From NCBI GenBank assembly GCA_003574785.1, contig QORU01000011.1:1-64000 (forward strand): a stretch of 64,000 nt of DNA, written 5' to 3'. The notes beneath the pieces were generated by a model. The model had not been told where the DNA came from and made no database searches. It saw only the letters and a list, made by a program, of their open reading frames with translations. Position numbers and translations under genes: made by a program. The DNA comes from Taklimakanibacter deserti. GTDB taxonomy: Bacteria; Pseudomonadota; Alphaproteobacteria; Rhizobiales; Aestuariivirgaceae. Shown here piece by piece: positions 35,299-42,893 of this stretch; the first letter of the stretch is position 1, and each line of letters opens with the position of its first letter.

Positions 35299-35670
35299 TC
35301 AGCTCGGCTTGAATGCGCTGTCATATTGCGCTCCAACGCCATAGAACCAGCCATTGGGCAGGACCAGTAGATTGAGCCAGCCCATATAGTCGATTCCCGA
35401 CATCGGGACCGGCAGGTTGCTGATGCTGCCATCGGCGCCGATGACCCGCATTGCGTTACTATCGAGTTCGATCCTTAGGCCGAGCGACGCCACATCCGTC
35501 ACCAAAGGATGAGCCTCGGGCCGCCACCACGGCGGATCGCGATATTCCTGCTCCTTTGCCGTCGCTGGCACTGACGCGAGTTGCGTTGTGCAGTATTCCG
35601 CGGCTTCAGTCTCGCAAGCCGAAACCAGCGCGAGAACGATCCCAGTCACGATGGATGGTGCGCGGGTCAT
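35299..35670 (-). pseudogene. 5' part of the frameshifted secreted protein gene
   Basis: This 123-residue frame has a signal sequence with a lipobox-like LVSAC, so the product would be a lipoprotein or exported. It ends abruptly at a TGA just inside the sequence TTCAAGCCGAGCTGA. A one-base insertion before that stop restores the reading frame of 34646-35275. The gene follows a TPR protein gene on the same strand by 53 bases. Confidence 0.6.
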
Positions 35671-35723
35671 GATGGCTGGCGCTGATTCATTTTCCAGTAA
35701 AGTGAGAGAAGCCCGAAGTTGGA

Positions 35724-36332
35724 CTAGATCGGGCGCTCTTCGCTCTCGATCTCTTCGAGCGCGCGCTTGGCCCCATCCATATGCGGATTGAAGCCGAGCG
35801 CTTCTTCGAAGGCGGCGCGCGCCGCGCCGAGATCGCCCTGCTGGCGCTTGATCATGCCGCGACCGGAAAGGGCGCCGAAATGCCGGGGCTCGAGCTCCAG
35901 CACCTTGTCGATGTCGCTGAGCGAATCATTGTAGCGGCCGATGATGAAATAGACTGTCGCCCGCTTGTTCCAGGCTTCGGCATAATCGGGATGCACCTCG
36001 ATCACATTGTCGAGGATCGAAAGTGCGGCAGCGGTCTCATTCGCGGCGGAAGCCTTCATCGCCTGCGCGAGAAGCGCATCGGCCGTCGGGCTGTCCGACG
36101 TCATCCACAGCGACCAGATCGATTGCTCTATACGCTGGGCTTCCGCGTCATCGGCGCTCTTGATCAGGCGGGCGAAGAGCTTGTCGAGCTGCTCGGCCCG
36201 GATTTCCGCCGGCTTGAGCCGCGCCACCGCCGGGATGGGTTGGGGACTGTCGTCACGCCCCGACTGGGCCTCGGCACCGGAGGCGAAGAGGAGAGCGGCA
36301 GATAGGACGAGAAGACCGCGCCTAAGCGTCAT
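35724..36332 (-). CDS. Periplasmic tetratricopeptide repeat protein
   Basis: A 202-residue exported protein with a signal peptide (cleavage after AEA, about residue 22) and about three TPR repeats in the second half (YAEAWNKRATVYFIIGRYND; RHFGALSGRGMIKRQQGDLG). TPR proteins of this size usually act as scaffolds. The ATG at 36332 is preferred to a TTG at 36347. The gene is upstream of the frameshifted lipoprotein-like gene. Confidence 0.82.
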   Translation of the reverse strand: MTLRRGLLVLSAALLFASGAEAQSGRDDSPQPIPAVARLKPAEIRAEQLDKLFARLIKSADDAEAQRIEQSIWSLWMTSDSPTADALLAQAMKASAANETAAALSILDNVIEVHPDYAEAWNKRATVYFIIGRYNDSLSDIDKVLELEPRHFGALSGRGMIKRQQGDLGAARAAFEEALGFNPHMDGAKRALEEIESEERPI

Positions 36333-36368
36333 GGTCCCATTATACAATGCGCCAGTGCGGCAACAAAA

Positions 36369-36403
36369 TGATCACCGCCGCCGTGGCCCGGCGGCGGTGA
36401 TCA
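36369..36403 (-). terminator. Intrinsic terminator of rpmJ
   Basis: On the minus strand, a perfect 14-bp stem TGATCACCGCCGCC/GGCGGCGGTGATCA with a seven-base loop is followed by TTTTGTTG. It lies 22 bases after the rpmJ stop codon. Confidence 0.8.
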
Positions 36404-36425
36404 CAAAACCGTGGACGATGAGGCC

Positions 36426-36551
36426 TCAGCCCTGGCGGGCCTTGAAGCGCGGATTGGTCTTGTTGATGATGTAAATACGCCCCTTGCGCCGCACCAGACG
36501 ATTGTCACGGTGGCGTTTCAGGAGCGATTTCAACGAGTTACGGATCTTCAT
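36426..36551 (-). CDS. rpmJ: 50S ribosomal protein L36
   Basis: A 41-residue basic protein ([20 protein letters not shown]) matching the cysteine-free, YkgO-type form of L36 that is normal in alphaproteobacteria. The ATG at 36551 gives the family N-terminus. A longer in-frame reading has no support. It is monocistronic with a strong terminator. Confidence 0.92.
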   Translation of the reverse strand: MKIRNSLKSLLKRHRDNRLVRRKGRIYIINKTNPRFKARQG

Positions 36552-36660
36552 GACAATCACCAAATAAATCGCACCCACCCCTTTGGGAAGGGTGCCTCTT
36601 TCGGAGGCGGGACCATAATGATATGGACCTTCCCTGTCAATTCCGGCTGGATCCGTTGCG

Positions 36661-36870
36661 ATGCTCAACCCGCATTTCCTCATGACCCTCCTGGTGCTGG
36701 TGGCAGCACTTGGGGCTATTGCCCGGATGGTCGTCTTGGAGAAACGTCCGCGCGACGACCTCAATCCCCGCCTCATTCCGACGACGCCAGTCCTGCTCGT
36801 CAGCGGCTTCGTGGCCTTATTGGCCTTCATTCATCTGGTCAATCTCGTCGGCGTCCACACCGGCCGGTAA
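36661..36870 (+). CDS. Small two-helix membrane protein
   Basis: A 69-residue protein with two predicted transmembrane helices (about residues 6-24 and 44-63) separated by a charged loop ([11 protein letters not shown]). It is of unknown function and I see no motif. It reads divergently from rpmJ, an arrangement that also occurs in other Rhizobiales as far as I recall. Confidence 0.7.
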   Translation: MLNPHFLMTLLVLVAALGAIARMVVLEKRPRDDLNPRLIPTTPVLLVSGFVALLAFIHLVNLVGVHTGR

Positions 36871-36881
36871 CGCATGCGAAA

Positions 36882-36907
36882 GGCGCCCGTGCGGATGCAC
36901 GGACGCC
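36882..36907. terminator. Hairpin between convergent genes, probable bidirectional terminator
   Basis: GGCG-CCGTGC/GCACGG-CGCC with a GGAT loop lies between the two-helix protein gene and hsp20. It is followed by TTTCG on the minus strand and CCTTAAG on the plus strand, so termination is more likely for the minus transcript. Confidence 0.55.
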
Positions 36908-36933
36908 CCTTAAGTTCAACAATCGGACGCTGA

Positions 36934-37389
36934 TTAAGCCGCCTTCTTGCTCTCGATCACCTTGGGCTCGCTCTTGCCGCTGGTGACGGCGATCGTGCGC
37001 GGCTTCATCGCTTCCGGGATTTCGCGCTTCAGCGCGATGTGGAGCAAGCCGTTGTCGAGTTCGGCGCCCAGCACCTGCACGAAATCGGCAAGCTGGAACC
37101 GGCGCTCGAAGGCGCGCTGGGCGATGCCCTGATGCAGGAACTCGGTCTTCGCTTCGGTCTTGTCGGCCTTCTTGCCGCTGACCGTGAGCGTGTTCTGCTT
37201 CACTTCGACCGTGATGTCGTCCTGGCCGAAACCGGCGACCGCCATGGTCACACGATACTCGTCATTGCCGACGCGCTCGATATTGTAGGGCGGATAGGCC
37301 GGGACCTCGAAGCTTCCGGCATTGTCGAGAAGCTGGGCCAGACGATCAAAGCCGACAGTCGAACGATAAAGGGGGGAAAGATCAAACAT
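36934..37389 (-). CDS. Small heat-shock protein, Hsp20/IbpA family
   Basis: A 151-residue alpha-crystallin-type chaperone. YPPYNIERVGNDEYRVTMAV opens the domain and ERRFQLADFVQVLGAELDNG near the end matches class A rhizobial sHsps. It holds unfolded proteins during heat stress. The ATG at 37389 has AAGGAGG nine bases upstream; the ATG at 37398 would overlap that site. The leader looks like a ROSE RNA thermometer and a heat-shock sigma-type -35 lies further upstream. Confidence 0.93.
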   Translation of the reverse strand: MFDLSPLYRSTVGFDRLAQLLDNAGSFEVPAYPPYNIERVGNDEYRVTMAVAGFGQDDITVEVKQNTLTVSGKKADKTEAKTEFLHQGIAQRAFERRFQLADFVQVLGAELDNGLLHIALKREIPEAMKPRTIAVTSGKSEPKVIESKKAA

Positions 37390-37484
37390 TGTGCACATCC
37401 TCCTTGAGCAAGGTGCAGTTGCATTGGCCCGCCAGAATGACCGGGCCGTTCACGTTGCGGACCCGCCGAAGCGGCGCCCGCACA
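37390..37484 (-). promoter_or_regulatory. ROSE-type RNA thermometer in the hsp20 leader
   Basis: The leader folds into three hairpins on the minus strand: GTTG.GCGG.../...CCGC.AAC, GGCCCG/CGGGCC, and a 3' hairpin in which CCTTGCTC faces the Shine-Dalgarno AAGGAGG, closed by TGCAC/GTGCA. The UUGCU opposite AGGAGGAU is the ROSE hallmark, with G bulged as in the rhizobial elements. ROSE elements melt at heat-shock temperature and permit translation. The fold was derived by eye. Confidence 0.65.
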
Positions 37485-37488
37485 ACTC

Positions 37489-37516
37489 AAATAATTTTTT
37501 TGCGCGCGTTTTCAAG
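37489..37516 (-). promoter_or_regulatory. Probable heat-shock (RpoH-type) promoter of hsp20
   Basis: CTTGAAAA at 37509-37516 (minus strand) matches the sigma-32 -35 element. An AT-rich segment AAATTATTT follows after about 11 bases as possible -10. The -10 agrees poorly with the consensus, so this is tentative. Confidence 0.45.
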
Positions 37517-37693
37517 AGGTCAGCCCGGCTTAGATTCTTACAAATAAAACAAAAGCTTACCGGGCAAGCGGCGCGGCTTCGAATGAATGCAGAATGAACG
37601 CGGGCTTCGCATGCCGTTCAGTTACGAGGCCGTAATGTCGCGCCCATCGATGGCGAAGGCCATCACCCCGAATGATCGGTCAAGGAGAGATCA

Positions 37694-38041
37694 ATGTTCA
37701 AGATTCTTGTCGCTGCTGCTGCGCTGACGGCTGCGGTTGTCACGACCGCGCCGGCTCAGGCGAAGACCAATATCGACTTCAACCTCGGTATCGGCGTCGG
37801 TGTCGGCGGCTATTATGGCGGCGGTTATTACGGTGGCGGCTATTACCCCGTCTATGGCGGCTATTATGACGGCATCAGCTGCTGGAAGGCCAAGAAGATC
37901 GTGCAGAACCACGGCTTCTACAAGGTCTACGCCATCGATTGCCAGGGCAAGCACATGCGCTTCAAGGCCAAGAAGAAGGGCACCCCCGTCATCGTCACGG
38001 TCAACCGGTGGGGCAATATCGTCGGCGTCAACTACATCTAA
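37694..38041 (+). CDS. Small secreted Gly/Tyr-rich protein with a two-Cys PepSY-like domain
   Basis: A 115-residue protein with a signal peptide (cleavage after AQA, about residue 23), a Gly/Tyr-rich spacer (GGYYGGGYYGGGYYP) and a C-terminal domain of about 55 residues beginning SCWKAKKIVQNHGFYKV and containing DCQGKHMRF. The same domain recurs in the next two intact genes. The layout (Cys, helix, G[FY], Cys-x-G, beta hairpin) resembles PepSY, with a likely disulfide. Its role is unknown; the location is periplasm or outside. Confidence 0.75.
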   Translation: MFKILVAAAALTAAVVTTAPAQAKTNIDFNLGIGVGVGGYYGGGYYGGGYYPVYGGYYDGISCWKAKKIVQNHGFYKVYAIDCQGKHMRFKAKKKGTPVIVTVNRWGNIVGVNYI

Positions 38042-38059
38042 TCCAAGCTTCAGTAGGAA

Positions 38060-38086
38060 GGGCGCTCTTCGGAGCGCCCTTTTTCT
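38060..38086 (+). terminator. Intrinsic terminator after the first secreted paralogue
   Basis: GGGCGCTC-TTCG-GAGCGCCC followed by TTTTTCTTT. A UUCG tetraloop on an 8-bp stem makes this a strong terminator and separates the first paralogue from the next ones. Confidence 0.9.
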
Positions 38087-38198
38087 TTGACGGCGCGAAC
38101 CTACATAAGAAGTGAACCGTGAATGAATTCCAGCGTGGGACGCGGTTCAGATGCAGTCTGACATGTTTGTGCGCAGACTGAGTATCGACGGAGCCGTT

Positions 38199-38564
38199 AT
38201 GACTGCCAAATTGCGTTACACTTTTCTCCTCGCCGCCTTGTCACTACCGGCGGCGATCTCTTCCGCGGCCCATGCGGACTCCCAGAAAGGCGGTTACACT
38301 TGGCCGTCCACTTATGACTTCTTCATGCCCTATGGCACGAAGGATGGCGGCCCGGTCTATGCCAAGCCTGGATATGCCGGCGCGAGCTTGACCCTCACTT
38401 GCAAGGAAGCCACGGGCATTCTCAAGATGCGCGGCTATCGGGATATCGCGGAGCTCAGCTGCTCGGGCAATGTCTACCGCTTCGAGGTCAGCCGCGTGGA
38501 AGGCCGTTTCATCATCGACCTCGATCCGCGCACGGGCGACATCGTCAAGCGTCAGCAGATTTAG
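38199..38564 (+). CDS. Small secreted protein, second member of the two-Cys domain family
   Basis: A 121-residue protein with a signal peptide (cleavage after AHA, about residue 26) and a C-terminal domain TCKEATGILKMRGYRDIAEL...CSGNVYRFEV that aligns with the neighbouring genes. The beta hairpin DLDPRTGDIVK matches PepSY-type ends. The ATG at 38199 is preceded by GGAG at good spacing; upstream in-frame ATGs at 38151 and 38163 lack this. Confidence 0.7.
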   Translation: MTAKLRYTFLLAALSLPAAISSAAHADSQKGGYTWPSTYDFFMPYGTKDGGPVYAKPGYAGASLTLTCKEATGILKMRGYRDIAELSCSGNVYRFEVSRVEGRFIIDLDPRTGDIVKRQQI

Positions 38565-38725
38565 TCCGCGGGCCCCGATTCGGGCGGGAACTTTATCGAA
38601 AGCCCTGGATTTTCTCCAGCCTGTTCATGCCTTGAGAAGGCTTCGGGCCGCCGCATTTTCTTCATGATCCGCGCGCAACTTGGCGCCGTCCCATGGAGAA
38701 GTGCGTTGTGGTTGAGGAGAGGGGC

Positions 38726-38882
38726 ATGCTTAGAACAATAATGGCGGCAGGGGCCTTGTCCCTTGGCCTGGTAGTGGCCAGCCCCATGCGTCAGGCGCGC
38801 GCTGATTCGTGGCGACTGCGACGACGACAGTGATGACTATCGAGAAGAATATGCGGGGAGTGGCGACGCTCTCGCCTTTTGA
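38726..38882 (+). pseudogene. Broken small secreted protein gene, remnant of the same tandem family
   Basis: An ATG at 38726 with an excellent GAGGAGAGGGG ribosome-binding site opens a clear signal peptide (MLRTIMAAGALSLGLVVASP, cleavage near ARA). After AD the frame turns into RLRRRQ and stops at 38831. The +1 frame over the same bases reads GDCDDDSDDYREEYAGSGDA and stops at 38880, so a frameshift is likely. The conserved domain is lost. Confidence 0.5.
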
Positions 38883-38894
38883 GGAAATATTGCC

Positions 38895-39425
38895 ATGCTG
38901 ATCAGGCTCGGACTCATCGCGGCAGCTTTGGTATCCATGACGGTGGCCTTCGCGGCCAGCGCGGATGCCGGCCAGCGCTGGAAGATGAGATATTACTCTT
39001 ACGATCCGGACTATGATTTCTATTACGGTCCTGAATACGTGCCGCAGCCGCGCTACTACCGTTACTTGCGCGACCGTCCCGCCTACTACGAGGAAGACGA
39101 GGACGATTATGCCTATGAACCGGACTATTACGAGCCGGAATACATACCGCCGCGCAAGAAGCGCAAATCCTACGCCCGGCCGCAGATCGAGACGAAGCCT
39201 GCCCAAACGCGGCCCAAGACGCAGGCCGCCAAGAAGAAGCCGACCGCCATCTCCTGCGCCAAGGCAGGTCAGATCGTCTCGGGCTATGGTTTCAAGGGCG
39301 TCGAGCAGGTGAGCTGCAAGGGCCAGGTCTATGCCTTCAATGCGACCCGCGACGGCAAGCCTTTTTCGGTCAAGCTCAGCGCCGCCTCGGGCGAGCTGAC
39401 CGAGGTCAAGAAGCTCAAACAATAA
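38895..39425 (+). CDS. Secreted acidic/Tyr-rich protein with the two-Cys PepSY-like domain
   Basis: A 176-residue protein with a signal peptide (cleavage after ADA, about residue 24), a Tyr/Asp/Glu-rich middle, a Lys/Thr/Pro linker and the C-terminal domain SCAKAGQIVSGYGFKGVEQV...CKGQVYAF shared with the upstream paralogues. GAGGAAAT precedes the ATG. It probably acts at the cell surface; no function is known. Confidence 0.72.
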   Translation: MLIRLGLIAAALVSMTVAFAASADAGQRWKMRYYSYDPDYDFYYGPEYVPQPRYYRYLRDRPAYYEEDEDDYAYEPDYYEPEYIPPRKKRKSYARPQIETKPAQTRPKTQAAKKKPTAISCAKAGQIVSGYGFKGVEQVSCKGQVYAFNATRDGKPFSVKLSAASGELTEVKKLKQ

Positions 39426-39501
39426 TCTCGAGAGCAAGGAACGGAGCCCGCTTCCGTTCCTTGCCGCCGTGCCCGGCATCATGTAAGCGCTGTTGGAGGC
39501 C

Positions 39502-40476
39502 ATGAACGAGCACCAGCGCTTGGATCAGATTCTGAAAGCCCCTTTGATTCCCTTGACCCCCCTTCCCGGCAACGGCCTGCCGGAAGGCCTGGTGAGTTCC
39601 ACCGTCACCGCCAAGGACGGCCGCAAGCTCAGGGCCGCTTACGTCATACCGAGCTCGCCGAAGGGCACGGTGGTGCTGCTCTGCGGGCGCGGCGATTTCA
39701 TCGAACGCTGGTTCGAGACGATCGCGGATTTCATCCGCCGCGGCTTTGCCGTCGCCACCTTCGATTTTCGCGGCCAAGGCGGATCGGAACGCGTTTACAC
39801 CGACCGCTATCGCGACGGCGTCAAGAACTTCGCCGAATATGACGACGACTTCGCTTCCTTCATGACGCAGGTCGTCCTGCCCGACTGCCCGCCGCCCTTC
39901 TTCGCCGTCGGCCATTCGACCGGCGGCCTCATCCTGCTCCAGGCGCTGACGCGGCGCACCTGGTTCGAGAGGGCGGTTCTTTCCGCGCCCCTGCTCGGTG
40001 TCGATGTCGGCATCTGGCCCTTGCCGCTGGTTCGCTTCCTGTGCTGGACTTTTCCCAAAGTGGGCCTTGGCCGCCTCTTCCTGCCCGGCCAGAGCAAGCG
40101 ACCGCTCGCGCCGCAGAATTTTCCCGGCAATAATCTGACCAGCGATCAGCGCCGTTTCCAGCAGTCGACGAAGACGCTGGTGGAACAGCCCGACCTCGGT
40201 GTCGGCGGCCCCACTTTTTCCTGGCTCCATGCGGCGCTCAAATCGATGGACCGGATGGCCGCCGAAGGCGCCAAGGCGACATTCCGCGCGCCGATCCTCA
40301 TCGTGGCGGCGGGACGCGACCGCGTCGTCGACAATGAGGCGATCCGCCGGTTCTGCGCGGCGGCCACCGGCGTGTCGCTCGCCTTCATTCCGGAAGCCCG
40401 CCACGAGATCCTGTTCGAGCGTGACAGCATCCGCGAGCAGTTCTTCGCCGCCTTCGAAGCCTTCACGACTGGATAA
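39502..40476 (+). CDS. Alpha/beta hydrolase, lysophospholipase (PldB/monoacylglycerol lipase) type
   Basis: A 324-residue serine hydrolase. The nucleophile elbow is GHSTGG with Ser139, the acid is in AAGRDRVVDN and the catalytic His in PEARHEILFERD, as in the lysophospholipase L2/monoglyceride lipase group. The oxyanion loop is in LCGRGDFIERW. No signal peptide is seen. The ATG at 39502 follows GGAGG closely. It overlaps hisN tail to tail by 14 bases. Confidence 0.87.
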   Translation: MNEHQRLDQILKAPLIPLTPLPGNGLPEGLVSSTVTAKDGRKLRAAYVIPSSPKGTVVLLCGRGDFIERWFETIADFIRRGFAVATFDFRGQGGSERVYTDRYRDGVKNFAEYDDDFASFMTQVVLPDCPPPFFAVGHSTGGLILLQALTRRTWFERAVLSAPLLGVDVGIWPLPLVRFLCWTFPKVGLGRLFLPGQSKRPLAPQNFPGNNLTSDQRRFQQSTKTLVEQPDLGVGGPTFSWLHAALKSMDRMAAEGAKATFRAPILIVAAGRDRVVDNEAIRRFCAAATGVSLAFIPEARHEILFERDSIREQFFAAFEAFTTG

Positions 40477-41254
40477 GCGCAAGCGCCTCTTCGTGAAGGG
40501 CGTGCGAGCTGGCGGCGACCACATTGCCGCCCCGTGCCGCAGGACCCCGCTCCCATGTCGTGACGATGCCGCCTGCTCCTTCGATGATCGGAATCAAGGG
40601 CGCGATATCATAGGGCTGCATATGCGCATCGAGGGCGAGATCGGTCTGGCCGGCGGCGAGCACGCAGAAGAAATACGCATCGCCGCCATAGCGCGTGAAC
40701 CGCGTGGCCTCGGTCAAGCGCTTCAGCACGGCTTTCTCGGCGGCGCTGCGATAAAGCTCGGGCGCGGTCGTGGTGAAGGTCGCTTGCGACAGGGGCCGCG
40801 CCGCGCGGGTGTTGAGCTTGCGGGACGTGCCCTGATGCAGCGACCATGCGCCTTGCGGATTGCCGTAGAAGGTCTCGCCCACAAAGGGCTGATTCATGAC
40901 GCCGACCATGGGCCTCTCCTCGAAAGTGAGACCGATCAGCGTGGCCCAGGTCGGCATGCCTGAGATGAAGGCGCGCGTGCCGTCGACCGGATCGAGCACC
41001 CAGGTGAAGCCTGACCGGGCAGGCTTCAGCCCATATTCCTCGCCGTGAATGCCGTGATCGGGATAGCGCTCCTCGATCATGGCCCGCATGATTCGCTCTC
41101 CCGCCCGGTCGCCCTCGGTAACGGGGTCCCATAGCGCGCCGGATTTGACATCGATCTCTATGTCTTGGCGAAAGAAGGGAAGAATCGCCTCTGCGGAGGC
41201 GCGGGCGAGTTCGAGGGCGAATTGGGTGAGGTCGGTCCAGTTCTGCGCGGTCAT
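40463..41254 (-). CDS. hisN: Histidinol-phosphatase (inositol monophosphatase fold)
   Basis: A 263-residue member of the inositol monophosphatase superfamily, HisN group. Metal-binding motifs are DPVTEGD (about residue 43), WVLDPVDGTRAFISG (about 86) and QPYDIAPLIPIIEGAGG (about 213). It would remove phosphate from L-histidinol phosphate in histidine synthesis. No other his genes are adjacent, as is common for hisN. The family also contains inositol and nucleotide phosphatases. Confidence 0.85.
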   Translation of the reverse strand: MTAQNWTDLTQFALELARASAEAILPFFRQDIEIDVKSGALWDPVTEGDRAGERIMRAMIEERYPDHGIHGEEYGLKPARSGFTWVLDPVDGTRAFISGMPTWATLIGLTFEERPMVGVMNQPFVGETFYGNPQGAWSLHQGTSRKLNTRAARPLSQATFTTTAPELYRSAAEKAVLKRLTEATRFTRYGGDAYFFCVLAAGQTDLALDAHMQPYDIAPLIPIIEGAGGIVTTWERGPAARGGNVVAASSHALHEEALALIQS

Positions 41255-41569
41255 GGCGGGCTCTGTTTCGGCGCTTTCGCTAAGCTTATGAATTCGATCA
41301 GTTTTATGGAGTTAGTACAAACTGGGGTCGGGTCCTTGTGATCTACGGGAACCCGGTCGATGGCTCAAGCGGTGAAGTTTTGCTGCGACGCAGCAGAATT
41401 ATCCCCTGTCTCAGGCATGCATTACCCGCATATCCTTTATCCAAAGATGTATGGATATTTCCCGGAATAAGTAAATTTATGCAATTAAAACAAATAGATA
41501 ACTCATATTTTGCCGATCTGCATTTTCTTAAAGATGTATAAGATTATTCACTTCGATTGACTCTTTCGC
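41255..41569. other. AT-rich intergenic segment
   Basis: No gene is supported. From about 41420 to 41570 the base composition drops sharply in GC compared with everything around (long runs such as AATTAAAACAAATAGATAAC). It could be a remnant of acquired DNA or a bendable promoter region for the sRNA that follows. Confidence 0.5.
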
Positions 41570-41598
41570 TTGAAATTTCGCTGCTGCACTGCCAAATA
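41570..41598 (+). promoter_or_regulatory. Sigma-70-type promoter of the second predicted sRNA
   Basis: TTGAAA at 41570-41575, a 17-base spacer and CAAATA at 41593-41598 fit a housekeeping promoter. Transcription would begin near 41605, directly before the first hairpin of the sRNA. Confidence 0.5.
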
Positions 41599-41604
41599 GA
41601 CTGC

Positions 41605-41690
41605 GTGAGACGGAGACGTCTCGCATGCCCTTCCTGGGCGTTTCCTCCCTAGACTTGGGCCGGTTCACGAAAGTGATACCGGCCTTTTTT
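41605..41690 (+). ncRNA. Predicted trans-acting sRNA, suhB/MmgR (alpha-r8)-like
   Basis: A short transcript of about 86 bases is bounded by a promoter and a strong terminator. It holds the hairpins GAGACG-GAGA-CGTCTC and GCCC-TTCCT-GGGC, an unpaired GTTTCCTCCCTAGACTT, and a terminal stem. The UUUCCUCCCU element is, to my knowledge, the conserved loop of the suhB/MmgR sRNA family of alphaproteobacteria, which bind Hfq and act on mRNAs. The family assignment is from memory. Confidence 0.6.
41658..41690 (+). terminator. Terminator of the suhB/MmgR-like sRNA
   Basis: GGCCGGT-TCAC-GAAA-GTGA-T-ACCGGCC followed by six T residues. It is an 11-bp stem with one bulged base and a GAAA tetraloop. Confidence 0.9.
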
Positions 41691-41711
41691 CTTGGCCTTT
41701 TCTGCTCCGCT

Positions 41712-42584
41712 CTATTCAGCCGCCTGCCGGCGCGGCTGCATGATGTCGGGCAAGGCGGCGAGCAGCCCGGCGAAGACCCGATGCAAGGTGAGCTTGACGG
41801 CGGCATAGCCGCGGCTGCGCTCGAGTGTCCGCTCGTCGAGATACAATGCCCGATTGATCTCGATCTGCAGCGCGTGCCGCTGATGCGCCGGCGAACCGTA
41901 ATTCTGGGTGATGAAGCCGCCGGAGTAAGGCTTGTTGCGCAAGGTTCTCAAGCCCTGGCTGCGCATCAGCTCCTCGAGCGTGGAGACGATCTCATCGGCG
42001 CAGGCTACGCCATGCCGGTCGCCGATGACGATATCGACCCGTCCCATTGGCGAGGGTGTGACATGCGAGCAAGCGGTGGAGGGCATGGAATGGCAGTCGA
42101 CCAGGAGCGCATAGCCGAAGGCCTCGCGCGCCCGGTTGATGAGATCGGCAAGGGTGCGGTGATAGGGCCGGTAGATGGTTTCTATGCGGGCGATGGCGTC
42201 GGTGAGCCGCAAGGGTCCCCGGTAGATCTCATCGCCCTCGCTGACGATGCGGGGAATGGTGCCGAGCCCGCCCGCCACGCGCATGGAAGAGACATTGGCA
42301 AATCCCGGCAATTCCTCGCGGAACATGCGCGGATCGAGCTCATAGGGCTCGCGGTTCACATCGAGATAGGCGCGCGGGAAATGGGCGTGCAGCAAGGGGG
42401 AGCCCAGATCGGCGACGAAGGCGAAGAGCTCGTCGATATAGCAATCTTCCGATTTCCTTAAGGCGTGCGGGTTGAGGCGCGAGGCGGCGAGGAAATCCTC
42501 GGGATAAGTGCGGCCACTGTGAGGTGAGTTGAAGATCACCGGCCGGGTCCATTGCCTGGGGGCGATGATGGCGAACGGCTCCAT
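41712..42584 (-). CDS. N-formylglutamate amidohydrolase (HutG-like)
   Basis: A 290-residue protein of the FGase family: PVIFNSPHSGRTYPEDF near the start, DCYIDELFAFVADLGSPLL, LLVDCHSMPS and IGDRHG. HutG-type enzymes release formate from N-formylglutamate in the last step of histidine degradation. No other hut genes are near. The ATG at 42584 fits the family length; a TTG at 42602 is possible. It is the second family member in the window. Confidence 0.85.
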   Translation of the reverse strand: MEPFAIIAPRQWTRPVIFNSPHSGRTYPEDFLAASRLNPHALRKSEDCYIDELFAFVADLGSPLLHAHFPRAYLDVNREPYELDPRMFREELPGFANVSSMRVAGGLGTIPRIVSEGDEIYRGPLRLTDAIARIETIYRPYHRTLADLINRAREAFGYALLVDCHSMPSTACSHVTPSPMGRVDIVIGDRHGVACADEIVSTLEELMRSQGLRTLRNKPYSGGFITQNYGSPAHQRHALQIEINRALYLDERTLERSRGYAAVKLTLHRVFAGLLAALPDIMQPRRQAAE

Positions 42585-42826
42585 CTCAGAGGGTCTGCCC
42601 AATTCGCATGGCTCCTTGTGGCTGCATCATGGGCGAGTATCGCGGTCAAAAGCGCCGTTGTCCACAAGCAAGACGGGCTTTATAGGACATTTACCTGTCC
42701 GGCCTAGGCTGGCGGGCCGAAGACGCATGACAGAGCAAATCCCGCCAAAGGCCTGCCCCGGACCCGGGGTTGAAGACTTTGGCGATAAGGATTTACTCCA
42801 GGATATTGATTTGGCGCGAATCCTTT

Positions 42827-42850
42827 CGGCGAAGTGCTTCCACTTCGCCG
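42827..42850 (+). other. Perfect 10-bp hairpin in the cpdR leader
   Basis: CGGCGAAGTG-CTTC-CACTTCGCCG is a perfect stem with a four-base loop ending 43 bases before the cpdR start. It lacks a T run, so it is not a simple terminator. It may be an mRNA leader structure or a protein-binding dyad. Confidence 0.5.
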
Positions 42851-42893
42851 GGATGCGCGCTAGTGAAAAGAGCCTCCAGGGACCCGGGACAAC

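Noticed and set aside
35710..35725. Further copy of the GGTCCAACTA motif (AGTTGGACTAG)
   Set aside because: Only six to seven bases agree, the GGNCC half is absent, and it overlaps the end of a coding region.
41338..41541. 67-residue frame in the AT-rich gap
   Set aside because: Start is GTG without a ribosome-binding site, composition changes halfway, and no recognisable domain is present.
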